Origin: Methylotenera mobilis JLW8
GTDB taxonomy: Bacteria > Pseudomonadota > Gammaproteobacteria > Burkholderiales > Methylophilaceae
NCBI RefSeq assembly: GCF_000023705.1
Contig: NC_012968.1
Coordinates: 372,001-436,000, forward strand
Direction: 5' to 3'
DNA: 64,000 nucleotides
Shown: positions 48,794-58,786 of the stretch, in pieces
How the letters are laid out: each line of letters opens with the position of its first letter
Position numbering within the stretch: position 1 is the stretch's first letter
Translations under genes and position numbers: made by a program
The notes under the pieces: model-generated
The model's database searches: none
Seen by the model: only the letters and a program-made list of their open reading frames with translations
What the model was told of the DNA's origin: nothing

Positions 48794-49017
48794 TACTGCT
48801 GAAGTTTTTTACGCAGGGTGTTGCGATTGATGTCCAGAATCTCGGCAGCTTTGCTCTGGTTGCCACCCACTTTGTGCATGATGTAGTTAAGCAGTGGTTT
48901 TTCTACGCAACCTAACACCATATCGTAAACGGCATGTGGCGGCTCACCCTCCAGATGCATAAAGTAATCATCTAAAGACTCTTGCACTGCTTGGCTGAGC
49001 TTACAATTTTCTGACAT
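48781..49017 (-). CDS. fis: Fis-family DNA-binding protein
   Basis: Nucleoid-associated activator, 78 aa, shorter at the N-terminus than E. coli Fis (98 aa), as is usual in betaproteobacteria. The C-terminal helix-turn-helix GGNQSKAAEILDINRNTLRKKL is diagnostic. It lies 8 bp after dusB, the classic dusB-fis pair, so it is probably transcribed from the dusB promoter. Its last codons form part of a long inverted repeat. Confidence 0.97.
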   Translation of the reverse strand: MSENCKLSQAVQESLDDYFMHLEGEPPHAVYDMVLGCVEKPLLNYIMHKVGGNQSKAAEILDINRNTLRKKLQQYKIE

Positions 49018-49025
49018 AGAAGTTC

Positions 49026-50069
49026 CTAGGCTGCTAATGCTGAAGACGCATCTGTTTCGGAATCGTCAGCGTCATTTTCAATGTAAACCAAGCGCTCATT
49101 TTTTGTTTTTAGTTCTACAAAAAAGTCATTAATTGCTTGTAGTTGTAATTCTATGGTTTGCAGAGTGTTCATGGTGTGGCGGAACTGTGCCGAACCAGCT
49201 AAACCTTTGGTGTACCATGAAATGTGCTTACGTGCCATACGCATGCCGGTAAGGTCACCATAGAACTCATATAAATCATGAAGATGTTCTAGCATCACGG
49301 CGTGGATTTCATCCACGGTAGGTGGCAATAAATGGGTGCCGGTAGTGAGGTAATGCTCAATTTCGCGGAATATCCAAGGGCGACCTTGTGCGGCGCGGCC
49401 TATCATCACGGCATCTGCACCGGTGTAATCCAGCACAAACTTTGCTTTTTCTGGGGTGGTGATGTCGCCATTAGCAATCAGCGGAATCTTAATCGCTTGC
49501 TTTACTGCCGCGATGGTATCGTATTCTGCGTCGCCCATATAAGCACAGGCGCGGGTGCGGCCATGCATGGCTAACGCCTGCACGCCTAAGTCTTCAGCCA
49601 TTTTCGCGATTTGAATCGCGTTGCGGTTTTGTTTGTCCCAACCGGTACGGATTTTTAGTGTGACCGGTACATCGACTGCGCCTACAACTGCGCGCAGAAT
49701 TTGCGCAACTAGCGGTTCGTCTTTCAGCAATGCCGAGCCTGCCATCACGTTACAGATTTTTTTAGCCGGGCAGCCCATGTTGATGTCAATGATTTGCGCG
49801 CCATTGTCCACATTGTGTTTAGCGGCCTCGGCCATCATTTTGGGGTCAGCACCAGCAATTTGCACAGAAATCGGGTTAACTTCGCCTTCGTGGTTGGCAC
49901 GGCGTTTGGTTTTTTCGCTACCGTACAGTAGTGAGTTCGAGGTCACCATCTCAGATACAGCCAAGCCCGCGCCCATCTTTTTGCAAAGCTGGCGGAAAGG
50001 CCTGTCGGTCACGCCCGCCATGGGTGCGACAACTAGGTTGTTTTTTAAGATGTGATTACCGATTTGCAC
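49026..50069 (-). CDS. dusB: tRNA-dihydrouridine synthase B
   Basis: FMN enzyme that reduces uridine in the tRNA D-loop, 347 aa with a GTG start. VVAPMAGVTDRPFRQL, INMGCPAKKIC (catalytic Cys) and GIADGAQGRPWIF-like GRAAQGRPW are diagnostic. It is the first gene of a minus-strand run with fis, purH, purD and hemF. Divergent MHS-type transporter gene lies upstream. Confidence 0.97.
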   Translation of the reverse strand: MQIGNHILKNNLVVAPMAGVTDRPFRQLCKKMGAGLAVSEMVTSNSLLYGSEKTKRRANHEGEVNPISVQIAGADPKMMAEAAKHNVDNGAQIIDINMGCPAKKICNVMAGSALLKDEPLVAQILRAVVGAVDVPVTLKIRTGWDKQNRNAIQIAKMAEDLGVQALAMHGRTRACAYMGDAEYDTIAAVKQAIKIPLIANGDITTPEKAKFVLDYTGADAVMIGRAAQGRPWIFREIEHYLTTGTHLLPPTVDEIHAVMLEHLHDLYEFYGDLTGMRMARKHISWYTKGLAGSAQFRHTMNTLQTIELQLQAINDFFVELKTKNERLVYIENDADDSETDASSALAA

Positions 50070-50174
50070 TAGTGTATTTCTCGTACGCGAAAGCTGCCTA
50101 TTTTATACGCAATCTCAGTTTGAGAAAACAATTTTCAGCATACAATTGGCAATAGTTTTTTATTGAGTCTGATT

Positions 50175-51443
50175 ATGCAGAAGCCATCTACCACCCACAT
50201 TGCCTTTGCCAGCTTTATTGGCACCGCGATTGAGTTTTACGATTTTTATATTTACGCCATGGCAGCAGCTTTGGTGATCGGGCAAGTATTTTTTCCTGCT
50301 AGTGACCCAGCCACTCAGTCTCTGAATGCATTTTTAACGTTTGGCATTGCGTTTATTGCACGGCCAGTGGGTGCCATCGTGTTTGGCCATTTTGGCGATA
50401 AAGTCGGGCGTAAGGCCACGCTGGCGGCATCTTTGCTGTTGATGGGTATTTCTACTTTGCTGATTGGGCTATTACCGGGCTACGACACGTTAGGTATCTG
50501 GGCGCCAATTGCCTTATGTATCTTGCGCTTTGGTCAGGGGTTGGGCTTAGGTGGTGAGTGGGGCGGCGCAGCATTGCTGGCTACTGAGCATGCGCCGGCA
50601 GGCAAGCGCGCTTGGTTTGGCATGTTTCCGCAGTTGGGGCCATCGGTTGGTTTTTTAATGGCCACTTTGAGCTATCTCGCTTTGTCGCTATGGCTAACTG
50701 ATGCGCAATTTAAAGCGTGGGGCTGGCGTCTGCCTTTTATTGCCAGCGCTCTACTGGTGGGCGTGGGTTTGTATGTGCGTTTTAAACTAGCTGAAACGCC
50801 AGCTTTTGCTAGCGCGCTGGCGCAGCATAAAACACATGCGATGCCCATCAAGCCGTTATTAAGCCAACATTTACGGCCGGTGCTGTTAGGCGCACTGGCG
50901 ATGGTGGTGTGCTACAACTTATTTTATACCGCCACGGTGTTTTGCTTGAGTTACGGTACCGCTAATTTGGGGTTTACGCGTAGCGACTTTTTAGGCATGT
51001 TGTGTGTTGCTATTTTGTTTATGACGCTTGCTACGCCTATTTCAGCAAAGTTGAGTGACATCTACGGGCGCAAGCCTGTGCTGTTATTTAGCGGTGCACT
51101 GGCGGTGCTGGCAGGCTTTGCGTTAAGCCCTTTGCTCGAAAGTGGCTCGGTAGTGCAAGTGACTTTGTTTTTATCTTTAGCCTTGTTCCTGATGGGCGCT
51201 ACTTTTGCGCCGATGGGGGCATACCTGCCTGAGCAGTTTCCAGTGGCGGTACGTTATACCGGCGCGGGTTTGGCTTATCAGCTTGGTGGTATTTTAGGTG
51301 CTTCAATGGCACCCTATATTTCACAAGTGCTGGTGACGGCCGGTGGCTTAGCCTGGGTAGGGGCTTATGTGTCTATTGCCGCTGCCGTGAGTTTTATTGC
51401 GGTGTTATTGCTGGGGGAGCGCAGGGGTAGTGACTTGCTCTAG
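50175..51443 (+). CDS. MHS-family MFS transporter
   Basis: Inner-membrane symporter of 422 aa from the ATG at 50175; the frame extends to a TTG four codons earlier. About 12 helices are visible. The motif [18 protein letters not shown] and GDKVGRK (loop 2-3), with [11 protein letters not shown] in helix 4, define the metabolite:H+ symporter group (ProP, ShiA, KgtP relatives). Substrate is unknown; relatives carry organic acids or compatible solutes. The 3' end overlaps the converging Cys-cluster gene by 39 bp. Confidence 0.9.
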   Translation: MQKPSTTHIAFASFIGTAIEFYDFYIYAMAAALVIGQVFFPASDPATQSLNAFLTFGIAFIARPVGAIVFGHFGDKVGRKATLAASLLLMGISTLLIGLLPGYDTLGIWAPIALCILRFGQGLGLGGEWGGAALLATEHAPAGKRAWFGMFPQLGPSVGFLMATLSYLALSLWLTDAQFKAWGWRLPFIASALLVGVGLYVRFKLAETPAFASALAQHKTHAMPIKPLLSQHLRPVLLGALAMVVCYNLFYTATVFCLSYGTANLGFTRSDFLGMLCVAILFMTLATPISAKLSDIYGRKPVLLFSGALAVLAGFALSPLLESGSVVQVTLFLSLALFLMGATFAPMGAYLPEQFPVAVRYTGAGLAYQLGGILGASMAPYISQVLVTAGGLAWVGAYVSIAAAVSFIAVLLLGERRGSDLL

Positions 51444-51674
51444 GTGCGTCAGCCATGTGATGGCTTGCTCGCGTGTATCGCCACACATTTCTGCACTAGG
51501 TTGCAGGCCACCACAAAACGCAGGGCGCTCCGGCTGACCAAAAATTTTACACATATTGTGCTCATCTAGCTGAACGCAGCGCACCCCGGCAGGCTTGCCA
51601 TTGGGCATACCGGGAATAGGGCTGTTGATGGAAGGTGCGATGCAGCATGCGCCGCAATGGTCTCTACATTTCAT
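51405..51674 (-). CDS. YkgJ-family cysteine-cluster protein
   Basis: An 89-aa protein with the [14 protein letters not shown] start and further Cys residues at [16 protein letters not shown] and PAFCGGL. This pattern fits the YkgJ/DUF (Fe or Zn) cysteine cluster family of unknown function. It overlaps the 3' end of the MHS gene in antiparallel. Confidence 0.85.
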   Translation of the reverse strand: MKCRDHCGACCIAPSINSPIPGMPNGKPAGVRCVQLDEHNMCKIFGQPERPAFCGGLQPSAEMCGDTREQAITWLTHLEQVTTPALPQQ

Positions 51675-51707
51675 GGAGTATTGATCAGCCTTAGTGCTCT
51701 GCAGCGC

Positions 51708-52448
51708 TTAACATTCTGTCCACGGGAAATTCAGTGCGGTGACTGCGAGCTTGATTTCTTCCAATGCTGCGTTTGCCGTTGCCGTAGGGCCTTTGACCCC
51801 CACCTCTGTGGTGCGGCGGTTATCCAGTTTAGGCAGGCTAAACAGCTTGAGTTCTGGGTATTTCGCTACAATATGATTCATTAAATCAATGAGTTGGCTT
51901 TCGCCGGCCTCCATCACTAGGATCGATAGCTCAGTGTAATCCTGTTGGTGAAATAGGTGCTGGTAGTGGGTGTCTAGCACCCACTCCACCATAGGATGCG
52001 CCATTTGTGGAAAACCCGGCACAAAGTAATGCTGGTTGATGGCAAAGCCAGCTACGCGATTAACTGGGTTGGGAATTAGCGCTGCACCAGAAGGCAAATC
52101 TGCCATCAATACTCGCTTAGGATAAGCGCCTTCACCATATTGCGCCTCAATCTCGGCAACCGCCCCTGCGTGACGTGTCAGCGTCACTCCGGCTGCGTCT
52201 GCCGCGCACTGGCGTGTGTAATCGTCTGGTGTAGCGCCAATGCCGCCAAAACTGAACACGATATCGCCATGCTGCATACTAGCCTGCAGCAGCCTGGTAA
52301 TCTGCGCCGGAATATCACCCAGATAATGCGCCCATGCCAGCTGTAACCCACGTGACTTTAATGCCTGTATGACAAAGTTCAGATGCGCGTCTTGCCGCTT
52401 TCCAGATAGAATTTCATCGCCGATGATGTAGATGCCAAAGTTTTGCAT
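51708..52448 (-). CDS. CinA/MoaB-like molybdopterin-binding-domain protein
   Basis: A 246-aa protein. IIGDEILSGKRQDAH at residues ~8-22 and FSFGGIGATPDDYT (~66-79) match the MoCF_biosynth/CinA-N fold. It lacks the C-terminal PncC-type deamidase domain of full CinA. The GFAINQHYFVPGFPQMAHPM stretch resembles the CinA 'GVPxEM' segment. The role is unknown; nucleotide-pyrophosphatase activity is possible. It lies just upstream of the Cys-cluster gene and follows polA on the same strand. Confidence 0.85.
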   Translation of the reverse strand: MQNFGIYIIGDEILSGKRQDAHLNFVIQALKSRGLQLAWAHYLGDIPAQITRLLQASMQHGDIVFSFGGIGATPDDYTRQCAADAAGVTLTRHAGAVAEIEAQYGEGAYPKRVLMADLPSGAALIPNPVNRVAGFAINQHYFVPGFPQMAHPMVEWVLDTHYQHLFHQQDYTELSILVMEAGESQLIDLMNHIVAKYPELKLFSLPKLDNRRTTEVGVKGPTATANAALEEIKLAVTALNFPWTEC

Positions 52449-52476
52449 GTTCGAAGTGTCTTGATTGTTTGTTAAG

Positions 52477-55305
52477 TTAATGCGCGCTTTCCCAGTTGCT
52501 GCCCACGCCTACTTCGGCGAGTAGCGGCACATCTAGTTTCGCTACACTTTGCATCAACTCTGGCAGTTTCTGTTTCACCAATTCAAGCTCGCTATCTGCT
52601 ACTTCTAGCACCAGCTCATCGTGTACTTGCATGATCAGTTTGGTGTTTAGCTGTTCATCTTTCAGCCATTTATCTACTGCAATCATGGCGAGTTTGATTA
52701 AGTCTGCCGCAGTGCCTTGCATAGGCGCGTTGATGGCGGCACGTTCGGCACCTGCTCTACGCATGCCATTGGCGCTGTTGATTTCCGGTACCCACAGCCT
52801 GCGGCCGAAGTAAGTTTCTACATAGCCTTTTTCTTTGGCGAGTTCGCGCGTGTCCTGCATGTACTGGCGTACGCCCGGGTAGCGTGCAAAGTAGCGTTCT
52901 ATATAGTTTTGTGCGGCGCTACGCTCGATATTGAGGTTTTGCGCCAAGCCAAATGCGCTCATGCCGTAAATCAGGCCAAAGTTAATCACTTTGGCGTAAC
53001 GGCGCTGTTCGTTATCCACGGCGCTACGTTCCACACCAAAGATTTCGGCAGCGGTGGCGCGGTGAATATCTTCATTGTTGGCAAAAGCTTGCAGCATGCC
53101 GGCATCTTTAGATAGATGCGCCATGATACGCAGCTCAATTTGCGAGTAATCTGCAGAAACGATATGACTGCCGGGCGGTGCGATAAAAGCTTCGCGGATG
53201 CGGCGGCCTTCCGCGGTGCGCACCGGAATGTTTTGCAAGTTAGGATCGCTACTGGCCAAACGCCCGGTGATTGCCACTGCCTGATTGTAGTTGGTATGTA
53301 CGCGCCCAGTGTGCGCGTTAATCATTTTCGGCAGCTTGTCGGTATAGGTAGATTTTAATTTGGCTAAACCACGGTATTCCAGCAGCACTTTCGGCAGTGG
53401 GTAATCCAGCGCTAGTTCCTGTAGTACGTCTTCATCTGTAGATGGCGCGCCAGAAGGGGTTTTCTTAATCGGTTTGATGCCTAGTTTGCCAAATAAAATC
53501 TCTTGTAGTTGCTTAGGTGAGCCTAAGTTAAATGGTTGCCCAGCCAGCTCAAAAGCCTTTGCTTCTAGCTCCATTAGCTTCATGCCAATTTCGTTACTTT
53601 GGCGATTGAGCATGTTGGCATCAATCAGCACGCCGTTGCGCTCGATGGTAAACAGGCATTCCATTGATGGCATTTCCACCTGGCTATAAATGAAATTGAG
53701 TTTGTCATCTTGCAGCACTTGTGGCGATAGCGCTTCATGCAGTTGCAAGGTAATGTCGGCATCTTCAGCGGCGTACTCGGCGGCAACTTCTATGGTTACC
53801 TGATTAAAGCCGACTTGCTTGGCACCTTTGCCCGCCACTTGCTCAAAGCTGATGGGCTCAATGCCTAAGTGTCGTGCGCTCAGTTCATCCATCCCGTGGC
53901 CGCGGTGGCTTTCCAGCACGTAAGACTGCAGCAAGGTGTCGTGTGCAATGCCGTTCAGTGCAATGCCGTGGTTTGCTAATACGTGTTTATCGTATTTTAG
54001 GTTTTGCCCTACTTTTTTGATAGTTGGGTTCTCCAGCAAAGGCTTGAATTTGGCTAAAACCTCTGCCAAAGGCAGTTGTGAAGGCGCATCAAAATAATCG
54101 TGCGTGAGTGGTAAGTAGGCGCCAGTGCCTGCGGCTACACTAAACGACATGCCGACAATTTGAGCGGTGAGCGGGTCTAGTGAGGTGGTTTCGGTATCAA
54201 AGCAGATTAGTTCTGCTTGATTGAGTTTAGCAAGCCATGTGTCTAAAACAGCCTCGCTAAGTATGGTTTCATACTGGCGGCTGATGTTAGGGGTGTAATG
54301 GTGATTTGTGGTTTTTGGCTCGGCTTTGGGTGTTGATACAGCTCCGGCATTGGTTTGCGGTGCTGTTGCGGGTGAGCCGAATAAATCACCTGACGTACCT
54401 GCCGGTGCGAGTTCGACGCTGGGTTGGCTGACCGCATCTGGCATGTTGTCTAGCTCGCGCTTCCAGCTTCTAAATTCAAAGTGGTCAAATAATGCAGCCA
54501 GTTTGGCTTTGTCGGGTGCCTGTTGTACTAGTTCGTCAAAGTGTTCGCGGATACCCACGTCACAGCGGATAGTAATCAGCTCGCGTGCGGTGGGGAGCCA
54601 CGGTAATGCTTTGCGCAGATTCTCTCCAACCACGCCTTTAATGCTGTCGGCATTGGCGACAATATTATCTAGCGTGCCGTATTCTTTTAGCCATTTCACT
54701 GCGGTTTTTGGGCCCACTTTTTCCACGCCGGGTACGTTGTCCGAGGTGTCACCAATCAGTACCAGATAATCAATAATCAAGCTGGGCGGGATGCCGAATT
54801 TATTTTCCACACCTGCGACATCTAGCACGTCATCAGTCTTACGGAAAGCATCGCGCATGGTGTTGACCACGGTAATTTGCTCGTTCACCAGCTGTGAAAT
54901 GTCTTTATCGCCGGTAGAGATAATGGTTTTAATGCCTTGTTGCTCCGCTTGTTTTGCCAGTGCGCCAATCACGTCGTCCGCTTCTACGCCATCTTCAATG
55001 ATGAGTGGCCAGCCCATGGCGCGTATGGTTTCAAATAGCGGCTCAATTTGTGAGCGCAAATCATCAGGCATGCTGGCGCGGTTAGCTTTGTATTCTGGAT
55101 AAATGTCATCGCGGAAGGTTTTGCCCTTAGCGTCAAACACACAGGCACTGTATTCGGCAGGGTAGTCTTTATGCAGGCGGCGCAACATGTTAAGTACGCC
55201 CTGAATCGCGCCTACCGGCTCGTTGGCAGAGTTGCGCAGATCAGGCATGGCGTGGAACGCACGATACAAATAAGACGAGCCATCCACCAGTAGTAAAGTT
55301 TTCAT
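52477..55305 (-). CDS. polA: DNA polymerase I
   Basis: Replication and repair polymerase of 942 aa. The N-terminal 5'-3' flap exonuclease (~1-290) begins LLVDGSSYLYRAFHAMP and has DVIGALAKQ and GDTSDNVPGVEKVGPKTA. A linker is followed by a 3'-5' exonuclease with ICFDTETTSLDP, so DEDD residues are kept. The polymerase part has SADYSQIELRIMAHLS (A), the O-helix RRYAKVINFGLIYGMSAFGL and MQVHDELVLEV (C). Length is typical for proteobacteria. Confidence 0.98.
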   Translation of the reverse strand: MKTLLLVDGSSYLYRAFHAMPDLRNSANEPVGAIQGVLNMLRRLHKDYPAEYSACVFDAKGKTFRDDIYPEYKANRASMPDDLRSQIEPLFETIRAMGWPLIIEDGVEADDVIGALAKQAEQQGIKTIISTGDKDISQLVNEQITVVNTMRDAFRKTDDVLDVAGVENKFGIPPSLIIDYLVLIGDTSDNVPGVEKVGPKTAVKWLKEYGTLDNIVANADSIKGVVGENLRKALPWLPTARELITIRCDVGIREHFDELVQQAPDKAKLAALFDHFEFRSWKRELDNMPDAVSQPSVELAPAGTSGDLFGSPATAPQTNAGAVSTPKAEPKTTNHHYTPNISRQYETILSEAVLDTWLAKLNQAELICFDTETTSLDPLTAQIVGMSFSVAAGTGAYLPLTHDYFDAPSQLPLAEVLAKFKPLLENPTIKKVGQNLKYDKHVLANHGIALNGIAHDTLLQSYVLESHRGHGMDELSARHLGIEPISFEQVAGKGAKQVGFNQVTIEVAAEYAAEDADITLQLHEALSPQVLQDDKLNFIYSQVEMPSMECLFTIERNGVLIDANMLNRQSNEIGMKLMELEAKAFELAGQPFNLGSPKQLQEILFGKLGIKPIKKTPSGAPSTDEDVLQELALDYPLPKVLLEYRGLAKLKSTYTDKLPKMINAHTGRVHTNYNQAVAITGRLASSDPNLQNIPVRTAEGRRIREAFIAPPGSHIVSADYSQIELRIMAHLSKDAGMLQAFANNEDIHRATAAEIFGVERSAVDNEQRRYAKVINFGLIYGMSAFGLAQNLNIERSAAQNYIERYFARYPGVRQYMQDTRELAKEKGYVETYFGRRLWVPEINSANGMRRAGAERAAINAPMQGTAADLIKLAMIAVDKWLKDEQLNTKLIMQVHDELVLEVADSELELVKQKLPELMQSVAKLDVPLLAEVGVGSNWESAH

Positions 55306-55547
55306 ATATCAATCCAAAAATTGCGAGCGGCCGTTACGTTAAATAGCCGCAAGTTTGCGGCAAATAATTGCAATAGGTTGTTGCCAACGGTCTTTAATCG
55401 CCTACATAATAAAACATATATGACATGCTTAAAAATTGTTTGTGTGCAGATTTTTAATTTAGTGCGCTGCATTTAGTTGGCCAAAGTTTTGATAGTTCAG
55501 CTTTGGTATTTCAATTTTAGTATTTCATTCATCAAGGATTAATCGTC

Positions 55548-56276
55548 ATGACCATAGTTAAAAAAATTCCAAAAATTACTGACCCTGATGTGCAGGGGAT
55601 GCATCACACCGGCCTTGAGTCCTGGCATGCGTTTAAGATCATGTCCGAGTTTGTGGATGCCACTGAGCGCCTGAAAGAAATTACGCCTGCTGTTTCTATT
55701 TTTGGCAGTGCGCGTACCAAGCCAGACAGCCCTTATTACGAGCTGACGGTGGATATTGCCAGACGTCTTTCTGATGCCGGTTTTGCGGTGATTTCAGGCG
55801 GCGGCCCTGGCATTATGGAGGCTGCCAATAAAGGTGCATTTGCTGGCAAGTCGCCCAGCATTGGTCTAAATATTGAGCTGCCGCATGAGCAGAATGCTAA
55901 TCCATATCAAGATATCAGCCAGAATTTTAAGCACTTTTTTATGCGTAAAGTCATGTTTGTAAAGTATGCGAGCGCTTATGTGGTGATGCCCGGTGGCTTT
56001 GGTACTCTAGATGAATTGATGGAGGCGATTACCTTAGTGCAAACCGGTAAAACGCTTAGGATTCCAATTATCTTGGTCTGCGAGCCATTTTGGCGCGGGT
56101 TGGTGGATTGGGTGAAAACCACGCTGGTGAATGAAGATATGATTTCCACCAGTGACCTGGATTTAATCCAGATGATTGATGACCCGGAAGAGATCGTGCA
56201 GGCTATTTTCAAACATTACGAAACCCGTGGTTTCAAGCTTTCAGCAGAAGAAGAGCGCATCCAGCTTTATTTGTAA
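55548..56276 (+). CDS. TIGR00730/LOG-family Rossmann protein
   Basis: A 242-aa LOG-family protein, often a cytokinin-type nucleoside-5'-monophosphate phosphoribohydrolase or pyrimidine nucleosidase (PpnN relatives). ISGGGPGIMEAANKGA and VMPGGFGTLDELMEAITLVQ are the defining motifs. It diverges from polA across a 242-bp gap and precedes DUF2782 and thrB. The plant-hormone role suggested by the family name should not be assumed. Confidence 0.92.
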   Translation: MTIVKKIPKITDPDVQGMHHTGLESWHAFKIMSEFVDATERLKEITPAVSIFGSARTKPDSPYYELTVDIARRLSDAGFAVISGGGPGIMEAANKGAFAGKSPSIGLNIELPHEQNANPYQDISQNFKHFFMRKVMFVKYASAYVVMPGGFGTLDELMEAITLVQTGKTLRIPIILVCEPFWRGLVDWVKTTLVNEDMISTSDLDLIQMIDDPEEIVQAIFKHYETRGFKLSAEEERIQLYL

Positions 56277-56355
56277 TCATATGGCCTTATGTTGGGTGGT
56301 TTTTGATAGAATAGGGCTTGTTTAGTTGATGATGTTCATGCCGTAAAGGGTGGTA

Positions 56356-56709
56356 ATGATGATGCATAAAAGTTATAAAAATCTAAGTGCTTTATTGCTC
56401 GCAGCAATGCTGGTACCAACGCTATTGCAAGCTAGAGAGCTGCCATCCAATCTGCAGCCGCTAGAGGACATTCCACCACCTAGCATTAGTTCGGAAGATA
56501 CACCGGATGAGCCTGAAGTGACTATTGTCAAAAAGAATGGCGAAACCATTGAGGAATACCGTATTGGTGGCCAGCTCTACATGATGAAGGTAACGCCTAA
56601 GCACGGTGTGCCTTATTATTTACATAGGGAAGACCAAGATGGCGCTTGGGTAAACGTAGGGCCTAATCCGCCATTATCTGTTCCTAAATGGACTATCTTT
56701 AGATTCTAA
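56356..56709 (+). CDS. Exported DUF2782-family protein
   Basis: A ~117-aa small exported protein. The hydrophobic N-terminus ends in an AQA-like LLQAREL cleavage region (~residue 27). The mature part VTIVKKNGETIEEYRIGGQLYMMKVTPKHGVPYYL matches DUF2782, which is usually found next to polA and thrB. Several alternative starts (GTG 56350, ATG 56356, 56359, 56362) make the start uncertain; 56356 is chosen. Function is unknown. Confidence 0.85.
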   Translation: MMMHKSYKNLSALLLAAMLVPTLLQARELPSNLQPLEDIPPPSISSEDTPDEPEVTIVKKNGETIEEYRIGGQLYMMKVTPKHGVPYYLHREDQDGAWVNVGPNPPLSVPKWTIFRF

Positions 56710-56843
56710 TCATTCATTGACCAAGCCAAAATTAACCAAACCAAAATTAACTAAATCAGGCATGTGGATGCGAGCAGCGTTTTCATCTACATGCTTGATA
56801 TAATGCCCTGCCTTTAATTATTTCCAGTTTTTAAATTATATCT

Positions 56844-57803
56844 ATGTCTGTTTTTACCTCAGTTAGCAACCAACAACTACAAGCTTGGCTTCAGGATTAC
56901 TCCATTGGTGAGCTGGTTGAGTTGAAAGGTATTTCCTCAGGCATTACCAATACCAATTATTTTGTGACTACTACGCAAGATAGATACGTGCTGACCTTGT
57001 TTGAGCACAACACGATAGATGAACTGCCTTACTTTATTGATTTAATGCATCATTTATCTACGCACGGTGTACCTTGCCCAGACCCAATCAGCAATAAAGC
57101 TGGCGTCAACTTACATATGCTCAATGGCAAGCCTGCCGTCTTAATCAGTTGCCTAAGTGGTCAGGATATTACGGCACCTACCAGCGTGCACTGCGCAGAG
57201 GTGGGTCGAGTGCTGGCGCAAATGCATTTGGCTGGAGAGTCTTTTGCTTCACAGTATTCTGAGCAGGCACATCAAAACCCGCGTGGCGCGGATTGGCGTA
57301 ACCAAACCGCACAAAAAGTGATGGCGCACTTGTCAGCAGAAGACCAGCAACTGCTGACTGAAACACTGGCGTTCCAAGCCGAGCTAGACACCTCAGCCTT
57401 GCCTAAAGGCATTATCCATGCAGATTTGTTCCGCGATAACGTACTGTTCGATGGCGATAAAGTCGGTGGTTTGATCGATTTCTACTACGCATGCCATGAT
57501 GTGCTGGCCTACGACTTGGCTATTGTGGCCAATGACTGGTGCGTGCAGGCAGACGGGCAGTTGGATGCTGCTAAAGTGGAGGCGTTATTGCAAGCTTATC
57601 AAGCGGTGCGTCCGTTTGCAGAGGCTGAGCTTGCGGCATGGAATGGCTTGCTGCGGATTGCGGCATTGCGTTTTTGGCTGTCACGCTTGTATGACCAGAT
57701 TTATCCGCAAGCGGGTGAGTTAACGCATGCGAAAGACCCCAATCATTTTAAAAATATACTTAGATTGCGCACCGCACATGAGCTACGTGCTGCGCACGCC
57801 TAA
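56844..57803 (+). CDS. thrB: Homoserine kinase (ThrB2 / APH-like type)
   Basis: Phosphorylates homoserine in threonine synthesis, 319 aa. It belongs to the aminoglycoside-phosphotransferase fold (ThrB type II), not the GHMP kinase. GISSGITNTNYFVTT (~30-45), HADLFRDNVLFDGDKVGGLIDFYYA (catalytic HxD and Mg-binding DFG-like) and ISGLI-type segments are clear. Part of the polA-associated cluster. Confidence 0.95.
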   Translation: MSVFTSVSNQQLQAWLQDYSIGELVELKGISSGITNTNYFVTTTQDRYVLTLFEHNTIDELPYFIDLMHHLSTHGVPCPDPISNKAGVNLHMLNGKPAVLISCLSGQDITAPTSVHCAEVGRVLAQMHLAGESFASQYSEQAHQNPRGADWRNQTAQKVMAHLSAEDQQLLTETLAFQAELDTSALPKGIIHADLFRDNVLFDGDKVGGLIDFYYACHDVLAYDLAIVANDWCVQADGQLDAAKVEALLQAYQAVRPFAEAELAAWNGLLRIAALRFWLSRLYDQIYPQAGELTHAKDPNHFKNILRLRTAHELRAAHA

Positions 57804-57850
57804 GCAGGTAGTTAAGAGTAGGCTGATTTAAAACTAGAGGTGAAAGCATC

Positions 57851-58633
57851 ATGGCAGAAAATCTAAATACGCAATCTCCGGCAATTAAACAAGTGCCAGC
57901 GGCAAACGCGTGGCTTTGGATAGTAAACGGCATTAATTTGTTTAGAGCTAACCCTGTGATGTGGGTAATTTTACTGCTGATTTATTTGGCTATTATGATT
58001 CCTATTTCGCTGGTGCCGATATTGGGTTCTGTGGTCAGCACTTTGTTAGCTCCGGTGTTCGCAGCAGGCATGATGTGGGGCTGCCAAGCGCTTACGCGTG
58101 ACCAAGAGTTGGAAATCAATCACCTGTTTCAAGGCTTTAAGCAAAACACCTCACAGTTGGTAGCGGTGGGTGGTTTTTATATGATGAGCCTGCTGGTGAT
58201 AGCGGTGTTGGTTGTGCTGATGCTGGATCGAAATGCGGTAGAGTTGATTGCGCAAGGCAAAGATCTCAGCCCTGAGCAGGCAAGCACGGTGATCTTGCCA
58301 TTGTTTATTGCGATGTTTTTGTTGATGCCGGTGCTGATGGGTTACTGGTTTGCACCAGTATTGGCGGGGCTTAATCAACTTAAAGCCGTAGATGCAATGA
58401 AGTTAAGCTTTGTCGCATGCTTAAAGAATATGCTGCCGTTCCTACTGTATGGCTTGATGTTTATGGCGGTTTTAATGGCTGCCATGTGGCTGGTAGTCAG
58501 CGTCCACGTGATATTTTCTGTGGTGTTTGTCGCCATCATCCCAGTGATGATGACTAGCCTTTACACCAGCTACGCTGACATCTTTGGGGTAGAAGACACT
58601 AACCAAGTTGATCAACCTGATCAGGTTAGCTAG
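57851..58633 (+). CDS. BPSS1780-family membrane protein
   Basis: A 260-aa inner-membrane protein with five or six hydrophobic segments. The N-terminal PAANAWLWIVNGINLFRANPVMW and central GYWFAPVLAGLN region are the family hallmarks. Function is unknown; the gene follows thrB in many betaproteobacteria. Confidence 0.88.
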   Translation: MAENLNTQSPAIKQVPAANAWLWIVNGINLFRANPVMWVILLLIYLAIMIPISLVPILGSVVSTLLAPVFAAGMMWGCQALTRDQELEINHLFQGFKQNTSQLVAVGGFYMMSLLVIAVLVVLMLDRNAVELIAQGKDLSPEQASTVILPLFIAMFLLMPVLMGYWFAPVLAGLNQLKAVDAMKLSFVACLKNMLPFLLYGLMFMAVLMAAMWLVVSVHVIFSVVFVAIIPVMMTSLYTSYADIFGVEDTNQVDQPDQVS

Positions 58634-58735
58634 CGCTAACTGAGTGGTATAGGCAGCGGGGGCTTGCGTTCCGGCTTTACTGTCAGGTTTTATGCTCAGG
58701 CTTGGCTTTTAGACTTGCCGGATTCTTACTCCGTT

Positions 58736-58762
58736 TAGCGCAAATCATCAGAATTTGCGCTA
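58736..58762. terminator. Hairpin between converging genes
   Basis: TAGCGCAAAT (58736-58745) and ATTTGCGCTA (58753-58762) form a perfect 10-bp stem with a 7-nt loop between the BPSS1780-type gene and uvrD. No T-run follows; it may be a weak bidirectional terminator. Confidence 0.45.
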
Positions 58763-58786
58763 GAGTGAACTGGCGCCAATAGGAAC

